From: Psococerastis gibbosa
Taxonomy: Eukaryota; Arthropoda; Insecta; Psocodea; Psocidae
Reading direction: 5' to 3'
DNA: 64,000 bases
NCBI GenBank assembly: GCA_963971405.1
Contig: OZ020487.1
Span: 44,117,039-44,181,038, forward strand
Positions 1 through 10,543 of the stretch are shown one piece after another. The position numbers and the translations under genes are program-made. Below the pieces are notes generated by a model. That model saw nothing but the letters and a program-made list of their open reading frames with translations, was not told where the DNA came from and ran no database searches. The stretch's first letter is position 1. The number at the start of each line of letters is the position of its first letter.

Positions 1-874
1 CATGTCATGTTATAAAAAGAGTAGATAACTACAAATACCTAGGGGTGACAATAGACAAACATTTGAAATGGGCTGAACACATTGCACTTACAGCTAAACG
101 TGTACGGAAGACAATATACAAATTTAAATTACTCAGACAAATACTTGACATTAATTTACTGAGGCAAGTTTATCTCTCGCTAGTCAACTCTATAGCATCC
201 TACAGTTTATTGGCTTGGGAAGGTGCCCACCAAACTCATCTAGAACCTGTAGAAATCTCTATAAGACATGTCATTAGAGTCAGTTTGAGAAAACATTACC
301 TGTACCCATCCCTAACACTGTACAACGAATTCAAGGTACCATCGATAAAATCATCTTACTGCTTCCAATTATTAACATATAGATTACAGCAAAATCTGTC
401 GCTCCAGGGACAAAGTGAATTCATCCAACATAACCGGATTACCCGCCTGCGTGAGAGTCGCAATCTCCAAATACCTACTTTTAAAACAGCCTCGTACAAA
501 CATTCCCACTTATATTTAGGGATTTTAGCTTTTAACGCACTACCAACTGATCTTAAAACATTAATGCCAGATAAGAAGTGCCGTAAAACAATTAAACAAT
601 TTCTGCATAGTAATCCACAGTTTATAAACATAATATATCCGGGAGAATAGCTTAACGAAGAGAATGCCAATTTGCCAAATAATGTATAATGTACCGCATA
701 CCTAGTTTTATTATTTAATTATTATTCTATAATTAATATTAACATCTTATAATACTAACCTAGCAACTAAGACAGAACCCATCACGGGCCACATGGCCTA
801 TAGGGTTCATTTTCTAATATGTATATTTTGTATTGTATTCTTAATTTTGAATATATTGATTGATTGATTGACCT
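1..874 (+). mobile_element. LINE 3' end (reverse transcriptase C-terminus and 3' UTR), truncated by window edge
   Basis: An open frame runs from position 3 to a stop at 648-650, so the 5' part lies outside the window. The early residues KYLGVTIDKHLKW match the segment after the RT catalytic core in non-LTR elements of the jockey/CR1/L2 type, and the rest looks like their C-terminal thumb region. About 220 bp of AT-rich 3' UTR follows and ends in ATTGATTGATTG at 860-871, a microsatellite-like tail typical of CR1/L2-type LINEs. Exact clade not determined. No second ORF is visible. Confidence 0.8.
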
Positions 875-875
875 G

Positions 876-1163
876 CAGCCTGATCGAGGCGATTATAATA
901 CCGGTATTTATTTAATCCCCTGGAAAACAAGATGATTTTTATAATGGAAAGTGCTATTCAAAATTTGTTTGTTTACAGTTATAATCCTAGGGTATTTATT
1001 TAACCCCGGTATTTATTTAATCCCCTGGTAGTAAAAATGTAAACAAGATAACTTTGTAATGGAAAGTGCTATTCAAAATTTGTTTGTTTACAGTTATAAT
1101 CCTACAGTTATAATCCTAGGGTATTTATTTAACCCTGATATTATAATCGCCTGGATCAGGCTG
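876..1163. mobile_element. Short TIR element with internal tandem duplication
   Basis: The ends are inverted repeats: CAGCCTGATCGAGGCGATTA on the left and its near complement on the right, about 25 bp each. Between them a block of about 105-110 bp (GGTATTTATTTAATCCCCTGG ... TTTGTTTACAGTTATAATCC type sequence) occurs twice in tandem (about 902-1005 and 1006-1135). The CAG...CTG ends would suit a hAT-like MITE, but I see no clear 8-bp target duplication. It abuts the LINE tail. Confidence 0.5.
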
Positions 1164-1167
1164 CTGG

Positions 1168-1807
1168 TGGTGGCTTAGCACCCCCCCCCCCCTCGGCCAG
1201 TGAGTTCAGGCACTAAGACAGCTAATAAGACAAATAATAGCCTGAACTAAATTAAAAAAATAGTATTGCGATTGGCCTGCATGTATAGGAAGAACATAGG
1301 TCAACTACCTACGCCTTAACTTATGTGCCGTTTTAGTGCCCAAAAATAATGTACACATACATGAAACCATAATGAATATTGTATACTGCAGTACATACAG
1401 AAAGGCGTTATATGCCTCAACCAATTTTTAACGATTGTCGGTCTGCCAAATACCACCTACACACAATACAAACAAACCAATTAGTTTATTCCAAATTTAA
1501 AGTTAAACATTTTTATTTTACAAGTTATTGGGGGCGGTTTTAAATTATAGATTTATGTAAATTTTATAATTTCTCGATTTTGAAGCACGCTCTCGCATTT
1601 CATATTGGGCATCTTGTCTATAGGCTACTTCTATGTGGTCTGTACACCATTGTATGGGTGTACAGATCTGTATCTATAGTTACAAAGCAATAGTGGGCTG
1701 TAGCTAGGCATAAATGAACAAGTTGTAGGATGACGCGATTAATTAAATACGAACAGTCCGAAACAAGTCTTGAAATTGATTTATTGGCGCCTTGTGTGAC
1801 ACTTTAA
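1168..1807. other. Intergenic stretch, nothing recognised
   Basis: AT-rich sequence with a poly-C run at 1181-1192. No coding frame, RNA gene or repeat that recurs in the window was recognised. Confidence 0.5.
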
Positions 1808-2448
1808 GAGTGTATAGCCCATAGGAAAGTGGCAGCCCGAAATTTAACACTTTTTATTTCTTATTTAATTAACTAAGCAAGTTATTAAAGATTTGGCTCA
1901 TCTAAGTTGTAGAAGACTATGCATCATATAAAAAGGTATTTTTAGTTTTCGAAATTGTAGTTTTTTTACAAAATTGATTATACGTTGTCAAGTCAAGACC
2001 TGTCAAAAAACTTGCAATGGCAAGATTAAGTCAGTACCAAAAGGTTACCGGCTGCCGCAACACCTCGTTTTATATTTCCTTTACAAATTCTTATAAATCT
2101 TTTGTCCCGCGCCTGTGTGTTTGTGCCCTGCCTGTGAAATACACGGATGCTCGTCTTCGTCCAGGTCTACAAGTTCTGGTGCACCGGACCTAGCTATTCT
2201 CACAGCAGGTAAGTCAACTCTCACCAGGCGCTCCCAGTCTATAATATGTCAGTCTCGACATACGTATATGAAAAAAAACTACAATTTCGAAAATTAAAAA
2301 TATCTTTTTAAAATGATGTATGAAGACAAGCAGTCTTCTATAACTTTAATGACCCTATATCTTTAATAACATGCTTAGTTAATTAAATAAAAAATAAAAA
2401 GTATTAAATTTAGGGCTGCCAATTTCATACGGGCTGCGATGTACACTC
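1808..2448. mobile_element. Long fold-back element (about 150-180 bp arms)
   Basis: The left arm (1808-about 1970, starting GAGTGTATAGCCC) and the right arm (about 2262-2448, ending GGGCTGCGATGTACACTC) are inverted repeats over most of their length with scattered mismatches and a short indel. The loop of about 290 bp is less AT-rich and contains CTCACAGCAGGTAAGT, which looks like an exon end with a splice donor. I do not recognise the loop's translation. A MITE or fold-back transposon of unknown superfamily. Confidence 0.7.
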
Positions 2449-2742
2449 ATATGTCGGTTAATTTTTAACTGTGTACCTGCCCTTACAAACGGCAACTATG
2501 ATAATTTTTTTTTAACAGACTAGATTTTATGTGGAACTTATTTTTAACTAGTGTACGCTGCAAATTTTTCAGTTGGGGGGGGGGGGGGTTCGGACCCTAT
2601 ATGCCTAGAAAGGCCAAAGCTTGTGGATTTTGCTTTAAAAATTTGTTACTTTGTTTATAAAATGGCGCATTGCTTGGTTTACTGAATTAATGAACTGATT
2701 AATGAACCATAAATTTCTCCCTTTCCCTTGCAGGCTACTTTA

Positions 2743-2920
2743 GGCGTGTATTCCACTGGTCAATATTCCGTCATTTGTGATTTTAAAAAAAATGAGAATT
2801 TTGTTTTAAGGAGACTATTATAATAGACAAGTTCAGTATCTACATAATAGTCTCATTAAAAAAAAATCTCAACTTTTTTTAATCAAAAATGACGGAATAT
2901 TGACCAGTGGAATACATGCC
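2743..2920. mobile_element. Palindromic MITE, P-type (P5), just upstream of gene A
   Basis: A near-perfect palindrome of 178 bp. The left end GGCGTGTATTCCACTGGTCA and the right end are complementary for most of the arm, including AATATTCCGTCATTT. The core contains AAGGAGACTATTAT and its complement, also found in the elements at 18583-18791 and 43688-44246. It is flanked by TTTA and TTAG, consistent with insertion at a TA-containing target. It ends 37 bp before the TATA box of gene A. Confidence 0.8.
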
Positions 2921-2957
2921 TTAGGTGCGTTTCTGAGTAGTTTTGGTTATCCCTGAC

Positions 2958-2995
2958 TATAAAGTGATTGACAACGTGGAGGTGTTATCGTCAGT
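2958..2995 (+). promoter_or_regulatory. Core promoter of cuticle gene A (TATA box and initiator)
   Basis: TATAAA lies at 2958-2963 and TCAGT, the arthropod initiator consensus, at 2991-2995. The spacing from the first T to the presumed start A (2993) is 35 bp. Genes B and C show the same arrangement at 33-34 bp, which supports the call. The predicted 5' UTR is 2993-3140. Confidence 0.65.
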
Positions 2996-3140
2996 TTAGG
3001 TCATTGAGACAGTGTTTTGTTAGGGCGGAGGTGTTTTACTGCATTTGGACCATTCAGCCGATTGGGTGCATTTCCTCATGCACATCACCTACTCAATTTC
3101 ACACTCATCCTACTGTTATGTTATAGATCATTTCCAGAAT

Positions 3141-6100
3141 ATGGTTCGTCAGGTAAGCACTCTCTACAATTTTAACTTTTTTTTTAAAACTGTGTTCTCC
3201 AAGTCAGGGGTTACCAACCTTTCTTTCCGTGTACCACTAGATTATTTTATGATTTTCCGTGGACCACCATAGCTGCGACAGGAAATTCTAGGATGATTTG
3301 TGCCTATAATTACATGCTAATATCGTATTTTATTAAATGTTTAGGACTTTAGGATTGGTTGGATTTTATAGTTCAGTTCCAAGACTTACTGTATTTTACT
3401 TCAAATTTCCAATAACTTAGCTGATTTATTTTATTTCTTACTTTGGTCCGTGGACTACCTGATATATGTATATCTGTAGACGGTGGTCCATAGACCACAG
3501 TTTGGGAACCCCTGCTCCAAGTGGTTCGAAATCCACTATAATCAGGAGGTCCTCCCTGTCAGTCAACTCACCTTCTCCCTGAGATGAAAGAGTCTGCCCT
3601 TAGGGTGCCTTAAATTGCAAAAAGGTATCCCTCCCCCCGCCAGGCTGATAGGCCTGCTTTAATGCAGAAATGCTGAAAAGCAGGCGTTAAAAAAACAGTT
3701 TTAAAGCTGATGGAATTTGAAAGATTAGTGTGTCAATTTGGCAGCGGTGTTTCTAAAACAGAAGTGCTCACTTTGTGAGTGGTAAAAACAGTTGTAATAG
3801 AAATTTGTCATGAAAATTAAATTACATTTTTTTAAAATTACATTTATGATTTTACGAGGAATTAACCAGCCCAACTGTGTTTCCACGTGCTAGGGTCGGT
3901 GCAATTAACATGCATGTCGGTTGTTTTTCCTTTCTATTTTGAATCCAATTTTCCCGTTACCACAGGTAAGTAGCCTACTTCTAATGAGGATTTACATCAC
4001 TGTTCATTCCGGTCCAAGGTGTAAATGCGCCAAAACATCAAAATCTAAAAAAAACTCAACATTTCTTTTCTCTCAGGTTTTAGCCCAAGGTGATCGTATA
4101 TTGATAAAATACTGATGATATAATATGTTTTTCCTAGAAAAAAAATCTCAAAGAAAATTTCCTGGGTCTTAACGGATTTATGCACGTAGATTTTTGTTCA
4201 CTTCAATTATGAAATATCGTAACAGTGAAATTTTTCACTTCCTTTCAGTTTTCGCTGATTTATCAACGCAGTAGGTTATAGTATTCTAGGCTACTGCAAC
4301 CACATCATTCCGCCACGAGTCTCAATTGCTGACGCTCAGCTTCCGGAGCTAGGTCTAAGCTGTTCTTTGCTTACAGGTGATCGTGTTAGCAGTTTTCCTC
4401 ACTTGCGCTTCTAGTCAGCCAACGCGTCAACAACGCCTCACGCTAGCCCAATGGGGGTCTTACAATTTTAGAGACCATAAGGTATGTAGCCAATTTTACG
4501 GATTTTCACTTTTGTTTGGAATGACTATTTTTTTATTTATATTATTTATTTATTACGGTATACGATGCAGAAAAATACAATTGTTAAAGTGCAAAACCGG
4601 GAGGTATGTATGTGTGAACACGGTGTTCATCGCTCATGAAAAATTAAGATTAATTAATATTACTATATTAACTACATTTTTTTTTAAATATAAACGACCT
4701 AAAATATAATAATAATATAATTACTGAATGAAACGACATGCTTTTTAGAATTTTAGCTCTGTAAGTTGGAGAAATAAGTCAGCCATTTGTAATATTGTAG
4801 CTTGTGGAAATACAGTGCCAGGCCTCAATATGGAGTAGACCTGCAGTCAGACCAATCTCAATACATTGTCCATCCAATATACTGCTATGCTCGATGAACT
4901 CAATGCCCGCGTATACACCCCTTTCTTCACTTTTTTCCTTGACCAGTAACCCCGGACAAGGTGCATATGAGTTGCCTATTAGCAAATGCAATCCTCTCCA
5001 CCCAGGTCGATTTTTCAGAAACCGCAAAAAACTGCTGTGCCGCAACGCCATGAGGTATAACATTACAGTTTTTAAAGCTAATTTTAACAGTCTTAGAATT
5101 GCTTTTGCGTCTCGATATCTGATTCATCGGATAGAGTATTGAAAAATAAAAAAAATGGCGCGAAAATCTCAAAACTGAAAAAAATGGAGAGGATTGCTTT
5201 TGCTAGTAGGTAACTCATATATTGAAATAAACAATTTGTTATTAAGTATAATTATCATAATAATAATAATAATTATAATAATACTTGTATCATGTGTCCG
5301 ATGTGGATGTTTTTATAAGCACTCACCCGCTTTAGCTTCTTCTTCTTTTTCTTACTGAAAAGCATTTTAGTGGACGGAGGAGTACTTGTAGTGTGTAGGC
5401 TTACACCGTGTCATTGGTAAGTTTGTCTCAGCTTGTCCATTATCGCTTGTGTATCGGACGTGTACCAGTGTGTCATTTGCCAAAAATTCTTAAAAACAAC
5501 ACCAATAATATCCGAAAAATTCATGGTGTCGTTGGCAGTAAGTTCCAAAGTTCCACTATATAATAATAATAGCGTGTATTGCAACCAACAGACAGCTCCA
5601 ATATAGGTTACATTACAATACAATACAATACAATCTTACAATCTAACATTTAATCAATTATGGCTAACAACATTGTCTTAAATACACTCAGAGAGGTTCC
5701 AAAAGGGTCAATTTCTATAAACGTGTCTAGTAGCCTAAGAATTCTGCCAAGTTGAGGCTCGTCATTGTCACACAAAAATAAATTCTTTAATCGAGAATTT
5801 GCCGCGTTAACTCTAAAACGTACCCCCGATAATAAATCGGGGCAGTCAATAAAACCATTAAGTAACCTAAAACCAAAAATATAACTAGAGGACGATCCAT
5901 AAAAACACTTCAAATCGACTCTAATGGCAAGGTGGCAAGTGGGTGTGCCTGGTGTGCCTAGCTGAGGGGGTGCTGCTGTTCCCAAAACTTACTACTTTGG
6001 TTTCTTCTTGAAGAGACGGGCGCCCGTGAGCGTAGTGAATTGAAGTTCTGGTAGACAAAGAGGGGGGGGGGGCACGGCACGACTCACTATAATATTGAAA

Positions 6101-9100
6101 TAGTAAAATTGTACAAAATGACAACAGTTACGGTACTTGTTATTACTGACATAAGCGGGTTATCGATTGATACTGAATGTATGGCGGGGATTCCACCAAC
6201 GTCAATAGTGATATTAAATGTTTTTTGACGTGGTAGCAGACAGTTTTAGACTGTCTAAAAATGTCTGCTACCACGTTAAAAAACATTTAATATCACTATT
6301 GACGTTGATGGAATCCCCGCCTATGTGCAGTTTTTCCTTCAGTCATGTTTTAACTTGACTAGTGGTAGCGCACTTGTACTTGGGCAAGTCTCTACATATA
6401 CCATGTGATCGGAGACGTGTCGTAACTCAACACGGGTGCTTAGGCGCCCATTCCACCGACCGGCTAGGGCTATTTACAAAAACAGTGACGTGGTAGCAGA
6501 CATTCAAGACTTAGGTGGCGTTTCCACCCTACCTCGCATTGCAGAATTGACGGAAATGTTTATTTTCCTCTATGCCTAGTAAAAATTGTATTGTTTCCGT
6601 ATATGACCCTTTGGACATTGGCAAACTAGTATACGTCCTCAATATCAACCTACACCGGCTATAAGCGACAATGGACAGACAGAGACAAGCTTACCATTTA
6701 GGTGCCCATTCCATTGACCGGCTAAGGCTATGGTGACATGGTAGCAGACATTTCAAGACTTAGGTGGCGCTTCCACCCACCTCGCATTGCAGAATTGACG
6801 GAAATGTTTATTTTCCTCTATGCCATAGTTAAAATTGATCAATGATCATACAGTAAAATCACAAACAAACAAACTAAAATTAAAAAATGGCTTCATGGGA
6901 TATGTTAATTACAAACATTTTAATAGATTTCTATAAAAAGAAAAACAAACATTTCCGTCAATGTCATTTGCAATCTGCAATGCGAGGTCGGTGGAAACGC
7001 CACCTAAGTCTTCAATGTCTGCTACCACGTCACCGTTTTTGTAAATAGCCCTAGCAGGTCGGTGGAATGGACGCCTAACCTACAGAGGCGACTGATGAGG
7101 TAAATCGGATACATTCATTTAATTGTCTGTATGCGATTAACTTTAAATTTTTTTTATATATTATTTAAAAAACACTGTAGCTATTTTGTCATGGGCTCTA
7201 AATTTTCTAGGGACCAGGAACTTATGCATTTGGATATGATATTGAAGACCCAGCGACCAATAATATTCAATTTCGCCAAGAAGAAAGGCATTTGAATGGA
7301 ACTGTAGTTGGAAGCTACGGATATGTGGAACCTAGTGGACATGTTAGAATACATCATTATGTTGCTGACGAAAATGGATACAGGTACCGTTTGAAAATTT
7401 TCTATTTTATTTATTGTACAATTAATATTATATTGTTTATAATAATGGGAAATATCCATTTACAGATACGATTTTACACTTTACAGTGAATTCACAGTGA
7501 TTTTTACAGTGAATTTACAGTGAATTTTTGTTAAAAACTTTGGAATATGCTATAATACTGACAATTTTAAAATAGGTTTCGAATTTTTCCAGTTTGGGAA
7601 CTTTGACATTCAATAGGGGTCCTCACATATTAAATTATTCATAAGTTTAAATTAGAGTTTAAACAGAGATAATCAATAAGTTTTATATATTTGTTTATTT
7701 ACTACAATTTCATACCGAAAATTACATTATAACTGAGTTTCCAGGTTTACCAGTCTAAAATTATACTAAATAATAATTTACAGTACGTGCATCGTACATA
7801 CACATACAGTATGTTTATTTCCCATAATCTCGTTGATGATCCTTTCAATGAATACTTTTATTTTATTTCCCTGTCTAGTGCCTCCAAGTCCGAATTTCGG
7901 CCTATAAACTTTATAGAGTTGCGTTGGTAGAGAAGACCTGTTAGGTCCAGGTATGAATTATATCGTTGAAGTTGAAGAAAAGGTGTGGTTTAAGACTTTA
8001 AGTGGGCAGTATTTGATGGTCATATTAATGGATATGTCAGAGCACTATCCGCTATCTGCGATTATCGTTATACATCTAAACCTCCTAGGTTTTTCGTTAA
8101 TTTACAGGTTAACAAATTTAATACAGCATTAGTAAGGTGTCACGTGTTAAAATATGCGCAAGAAACTCAAATTCATAAATTATGCAAAAGAATGGTTGCA
8201 TTGTTTGATAATTGAAAGAAATACTACTAATACAATTTATTAAATAGTACAGGTAGAATTTTGAAATATACTATAATAAGAATTTTAATTCATGTGTCTA
8301 CATCTAAGGGAGGAAAAATTGAAAACTCACCAAAAATATAATCGAGAATTAATTTAATTTTTTTTAAATTTAATTTAATTTATAGCGCATTTCTCACCTA
8401 TGAGGTTCTGTAGGGACAGTTTTGGTCATTAGGTTCGCTGACGACAAACCGATATCCATATTATTCAAAATGGCCACCGTTTGCATGTGAAAACTAAGCT
8501 CTTAGCATCTAATTAATGCTTTTAATATTTTTTATAATATTTTTACTATGCCTGGACCTTATTGCGCTGCATATAATTTAATATATATATTCTCCATGCT
8601 TTATAGAAAAATATCACTTAAAAATAATACATAAATAAAATAAATTTAAAATAGTATTGAGGCTTATGGAAAAATCAACGCTTTGATATCATTGCAACTG
8701 GTGCTGCCATCTACCAAATGACGTCACAAATGAACCTCATTTGTTTAAAACAATTGAATAAACTCCTCATTGATTAAATTTCAGAGTTACAGAAGAAAAT
8801 CCAGGACCCAGCCAGTTGCATCCTCACCACGACCCCCCAACGACAACGACCCCCAATCCTGTAATCCAGCAAGAAGACGAATACTTCGAGGGGGAGTTCT
8901 ACCCCACCGCTGACCAAGTCAGCAATGTGCAAGACAACACAAAACCCATACAGTTCCCCCCGTTCACATTTCCTCAACAGTCTCCACCAGTTTTCGAAGA
9001 TCAATTTTTTTGGCAGCAGCAATTTGGCAACAACGATGCTCTGAGTACCCATTTTTTGGCGCAAAACCATAGGGGACGTATTAGGAATTTAATGCCTATT

Positions 9101-9157
9101 ATTGTGTATCGCAACCCTTACGGAGGGCAATTGGGTTGGTTAAGATTTCGTGTTTAG
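3141..9157 (+). CDS. Cuticular protein A, Rebers-Riddiford chitin-binding domain (four exons)
   Basis: Predicted structural protein of the exoskeleton that binds chitin outside the epidermal cell. I join exons 3141-3152, 4377-4481, 7211-7383 and 8785-9157; every intron is GT-AG and the frame closes at TAG 9155-9157, giving 220 residues. Exon 1 gives MVRQ, and with exon 2 makes a signal peptide (VIVLAVFLTCASSQ). Exon 3 and the start of exon 4 hold the RR domain, with GTYAFGYDIEDP, GSYGYVEPSGHVR and ADENGYRV; the codon for R is split by intron 3. Exon 4 adds a Pro/Thr/Gln-rich tail. ADENGYR suggests RR-1 rather than RR-2. Introns are 1224, 2729 and 1401 bp and full of repeats; one MITE ends 46 bp before exon 4. 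No AATAAA was seen just after the stop. Exon 1 is the least certain part, chosen by donor site, phase, promoter and analogy with gene B. Confidence 0.85.
3187..3688 (+). mobile_element. 5S-derived SINE, 3' part, split by a hAT MITE (gene A intron 1)
   Basis: The sequence either side of the hAT MITE at 3205-3514 matches the downstream part of the 5S-type SINE (compare 34880-35252): AACTGTGTTCTCCAAGT, then GTGGTTCGAAATCCACTATAATCAGGAGGTCC, AAAGAGTCTGCCCTTAGG and AGCAGGCGTT at the end. The 5S-like head is missing here. A poly-C run at 3635-3640 sits where longer C runs occur in the other copy. Confidence 0.7.
3205..3514. mobile_element. hAT-type MITE with perfect 8-bp target duplication
   Basis: The ends are CAGGGGTTACCAACCT and AGTTTGGGAACCCCTG, the classic CAG...CTG termini of hAT elements. 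The 8 bp on the left (3197-3204, CTCCAAGT) is repeated exactly on the right (3515-3522). It has no coding capacity. It landed inside an older 5S-type SINE copy, so it is the younger of the two. Confidence 0.9.
4965..5220. repeat. TIR element in gene A intron 2
   Basis: ATATGAGTTGCCTATTAGCA with about 15 further bases at the left end recurs inverted at 5184-5220 (TGGAGAGGATTGCTTTTGCT...), with a few mismatches. The 35-bp arms enclose about 185 bp. No other copy was recognised in the window, and the target duplication is unclear (possibly TA). Confidence 0.5.
5410..5545 (+). repeat. Repeat family E copy
   Basis: Contains CTCAGCTTGTCCATTATCGC, a degenerate GTACCAGTGTGTCATTTGCCAA and TTCATGGTGTCGTTGGCA. 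The same order of blocks recurs at 6590-6698 (-), 13320-13560 (-), 20660-20800 (-), 30270-30420, 31695-31830, 33480-33600 and 47150-47210. At 60075-60097 the last block leads straight into a SINE-B copy, so E may be the 5' part of a longer SINE-B-type unit. Confidence 0.55.
5580..5985 (-). mobile_element. LINE 3' end fragment in gene A intron 2, antisense
   Basis: On the - strand a frame of about 111 codons (5985 to 5650) resembles the extreme C-terminus of RT from CR1/jockey-like LINEs (FGFRLLNGFIDCPDLLS, then FRVNAANSRLKNLF). It is followed by a short tail of repeated TATTG units (about 5610-5640), which fits a LINE 3' terminus. The 5' end is truncated. Confidence 0.6.
6183..6321. mobile_element. 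Small palindromic MITE, P-type (P1)
   Basis: A 139-bp near-perfect palindrome with ends GGCGGGGATTCCACCAACGT and complement. Each arm carries GACGTGGTAGCAGACA, and the two arms meet almost without a loop at TTTTAGACTGTCTAAAA. TAT on both sides may be the target duplication. It lies in gene A intron 2. Confidence 0.85.
6356..7140 (+). mobile_element. SINE-B copy split by a composite MITE insertion
   Basis: The left half (6356-6440) reads AGTGGTAGCGCACTTGTACT ... CATGTGATCGGAGACGTGTC ... CAACACGGGTGCT; the right half (7076-7140) continues with CCTACAGAGGCGACTGA and AATCGGATACATTCAT. Compare the uninterrupted copy at 60098-60265. The head resembles a decayed tRNA (A-box-like GGTGGTAGCGTGC) with a poor B box, so the tRNA origin is tentative. 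Confidence 0.6.
6443..7075. mobile_element. Composite of two M-type MITE ends enclosing a family E fragment
   Basis: A partial M element (left end and arm only, 6443-about 6590) is followed by a piece of repeat E (about 6590-6698, antisense) and then a complete M element (6701-7075). The outer left GGCGCCCATTCCACC and the outer right end (complement of GGCGTCCATTCCACC) form a matching TIR pair, and the flanks join cleanly into one SINE-B copy. The whole 633 bp therefore sits in the SINE like a single insertion. Confidence 0.7.
8402..8738 (+). mobile_element. GAGGTTC-family MITE next to gene A exon 4
   Basis: 337 bp with ends GAGGTTC / GAACCTC flanked by AT on both sides. Further copies lie at 18240-18580 (-) and 57271-57605 (+), sharing GGTTCGCTGACGACAAACCG near one end and ATGACGTCACAAATG near the other. 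The 57271 copy shows that AT is a 2-bp target duplication. Non-coding. It ends 46 bp before the acceptor of exon 4. Confidence 0.8.
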
Positions 9158-9286
9158 GTATTAATTAATATGTTAATTAGGTAAATTTTAATTTATTAAG
9201 TTATAAAATATAAATATTATGTCGTCGGTCCTATATTTTGTCTGTTTTGTCTGAAATTTTGAATAGACGGTAGTGTTGATCCCGAA

Positions 9287-9424
9287 CAAGGCCGCAGCCA
9301 GAAATTTTTTTCCATCTGACGCCACTGGAGTTGAAGTAACCTCAATATATTTAAAATTCTATTATATTTAGTAAGGCTGAAAATATTTGAGGGGGGAGAG
9401 CCAGACTCCCTGGCTACGGCCATG
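9287..9424. mobile_element. hAT-type MITE, diverged copy
   Basis: CAAGGCCGCAGCCAG at the left and CTGGCTACGGCCATG at the right form TIRs like those of the better copy at 10544-10709. The interior is AT-rich with a short poly-G tract before the right end. No target duplication can be recognised. Confidence 0.6.
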
Positions 9425-9570
9425 GACCCCGGTGAAACCAAGCCAAGCATTTTGTTTTTTGGCTTAAGGGTATACAGCCATTACCAAATCCATCTGGCAA
9501 AAGACGGGTGCTAGACTGCTATTGGGAGCTCACTGGACAACGAGGTTGCCCAGGGACCGTCTAAAACAGC

Positions 9571-9880
9571 TTGCCCACCGTCCTACCACTTTTGTCCGAT
9601 ACTCTCCACCTCCGTCAACACCTCTCTGTCCAAGTCCTGGAGCACATTCATATATGTGAATGGCGGCAACTTCCCCTGGTCCTGCAACCTGCTAATACGC
9701 TCTGTCCTCTCCCTGCTGTAGAGGAGGCACTCAAAAGTGATGTGGTCTGGAGTGCCCTCCTGATCTCCACACTCACAGAGTGGAGACTCTCGAGCATCTT
9801 TTAAAGTTCGATTGGTTTGGAGTTTTATTTGAAAAATCTTGGCTTGGAGCATGGTAGTTCCCAAGCCAAACTCTAAGCCA
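9571..9880 (-). mobile_element. LINE fragment, zinc-knuckle C-terminal region
   Basis: The - strand frame 9864-9583 reads ...ESPLCECGDQEGTPDHITF ECLLYSRERTERI in sequence, matching the CxC...H...C region found after the RNase H or at the C-terminus of R1/I/jockey-group LINE ORF2. Nothing recognisable as RT is attached, so only the 3' end survives. Confidence 0.65.
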
Positions 9881-9954
9881 AACCATTCTTTTGCTTGTTT
9901 GAGCAGTTGAGGGACTAAGACATTGGACTGTCTGTTGAAAATAGAAAAAATTAA

Positions 9955-10060
9955 TGCTTGAACTCTAGAAGATACAACATGCAGATTCTGTGGAGAAGAA
10001 GAAGAGACATGGCCGCATCTGCTCTTCAGATGCCCAGCGCGGTGGAGACAACTCCTGGAA
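9955..10060 (+). mobile_element. LINE fragment, second type of CCHC-like C-terminus
   Basis: The translation contains TTCRFCGEEEETWPHLLFRC followed by PARW, the pattern CxxC...HLLxxCP that ends ORF2 in several LINE clades. It is on the opposite strand to the neighbouring fragment at 9571-9880 and is from a different family. Confidence 0.6.
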
Positions 10061-10122
10061 TACTAGGTTCGAATCCCACCAAGTCCAGATTTTCCTAAAT
10101 CCTCTAATTTCGGATGTAAGTA
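10060..10122 (+). repeat. tRNA-3'-half-like repeat unit
   Basis: AGGTTCGAATCCCACCAAG fits a tRNA B box and T arm, followed by TTCCTAAATCCTCTAATTTCGG. The same 3' sequence flanks the palindromic pair at 46069-46203, so this is a dispersed repeat and not a tRNA gene; there is no matching 5' half. Confidence 0.5.
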
Positions 10123-10284
10123 AAAATAGAAAGTTACAATAAATCGTTGCAACCTAATGTAAAACAAACCATAGACAAAATTCCTGCAATATTTAGGTTA
10201 TGCAGTATAAATAACATGCAAGTGAGGCAGTAGCATAATTAGGAAAGTGTTCAGTGGCGGCTCAAATTTTTATAATAATTCTCT

Positions 10285-10400
10285 TAGAGAATTGTAATGC
10301 AGTGGTTTCCCGTTGTCTTCTGCATCCTTATGCCATTGACTCTTCATTGAGTTCCCCCGCCTTCGAGGCTCAACCCCGGGACAAAAGAGTTCCCTAGTAG
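10285..10400 (-). mobile_element. SINE-F fragment
   Basis: Complement of the conserved block AACTCAATGAAGAGTCAA ... CATAAGGATGCAGAAG ... GGGAAACCACTGCATTACAA seen in the SINE-F copies at 11602-12478, 22280-22460 (-), 25170-25503 and 45790-46008. Confidence 0.65.
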
Positions 10401-10543
10401 GGGTTGTTTATTTAGTGGCGGCAACTATTCGCCCCGACACATAGTCATCCTCGGGCTACTATGGCTTTTTCTAGACAAGCCTGCACCCCCTCCAATTTTG
10501 CCACTACTTGGTACTTGGTCGGGGACTGCGTATTCCTTATATA

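Noticed and set aside
3921-4115. Possible alternative exon of gene A ending CCACAG before GTAAGT at 3961-3971
   Set aside because: The frame does not add to the signal peptide and the direct join MVRQ to exon 2 is in phase and complete.
6441-6450. Insect telomeric repeat TTAGG
   Set aside because: TTAGG here and at other M elements is a single word made by the TTA flank and the GG tip, never in tandem.
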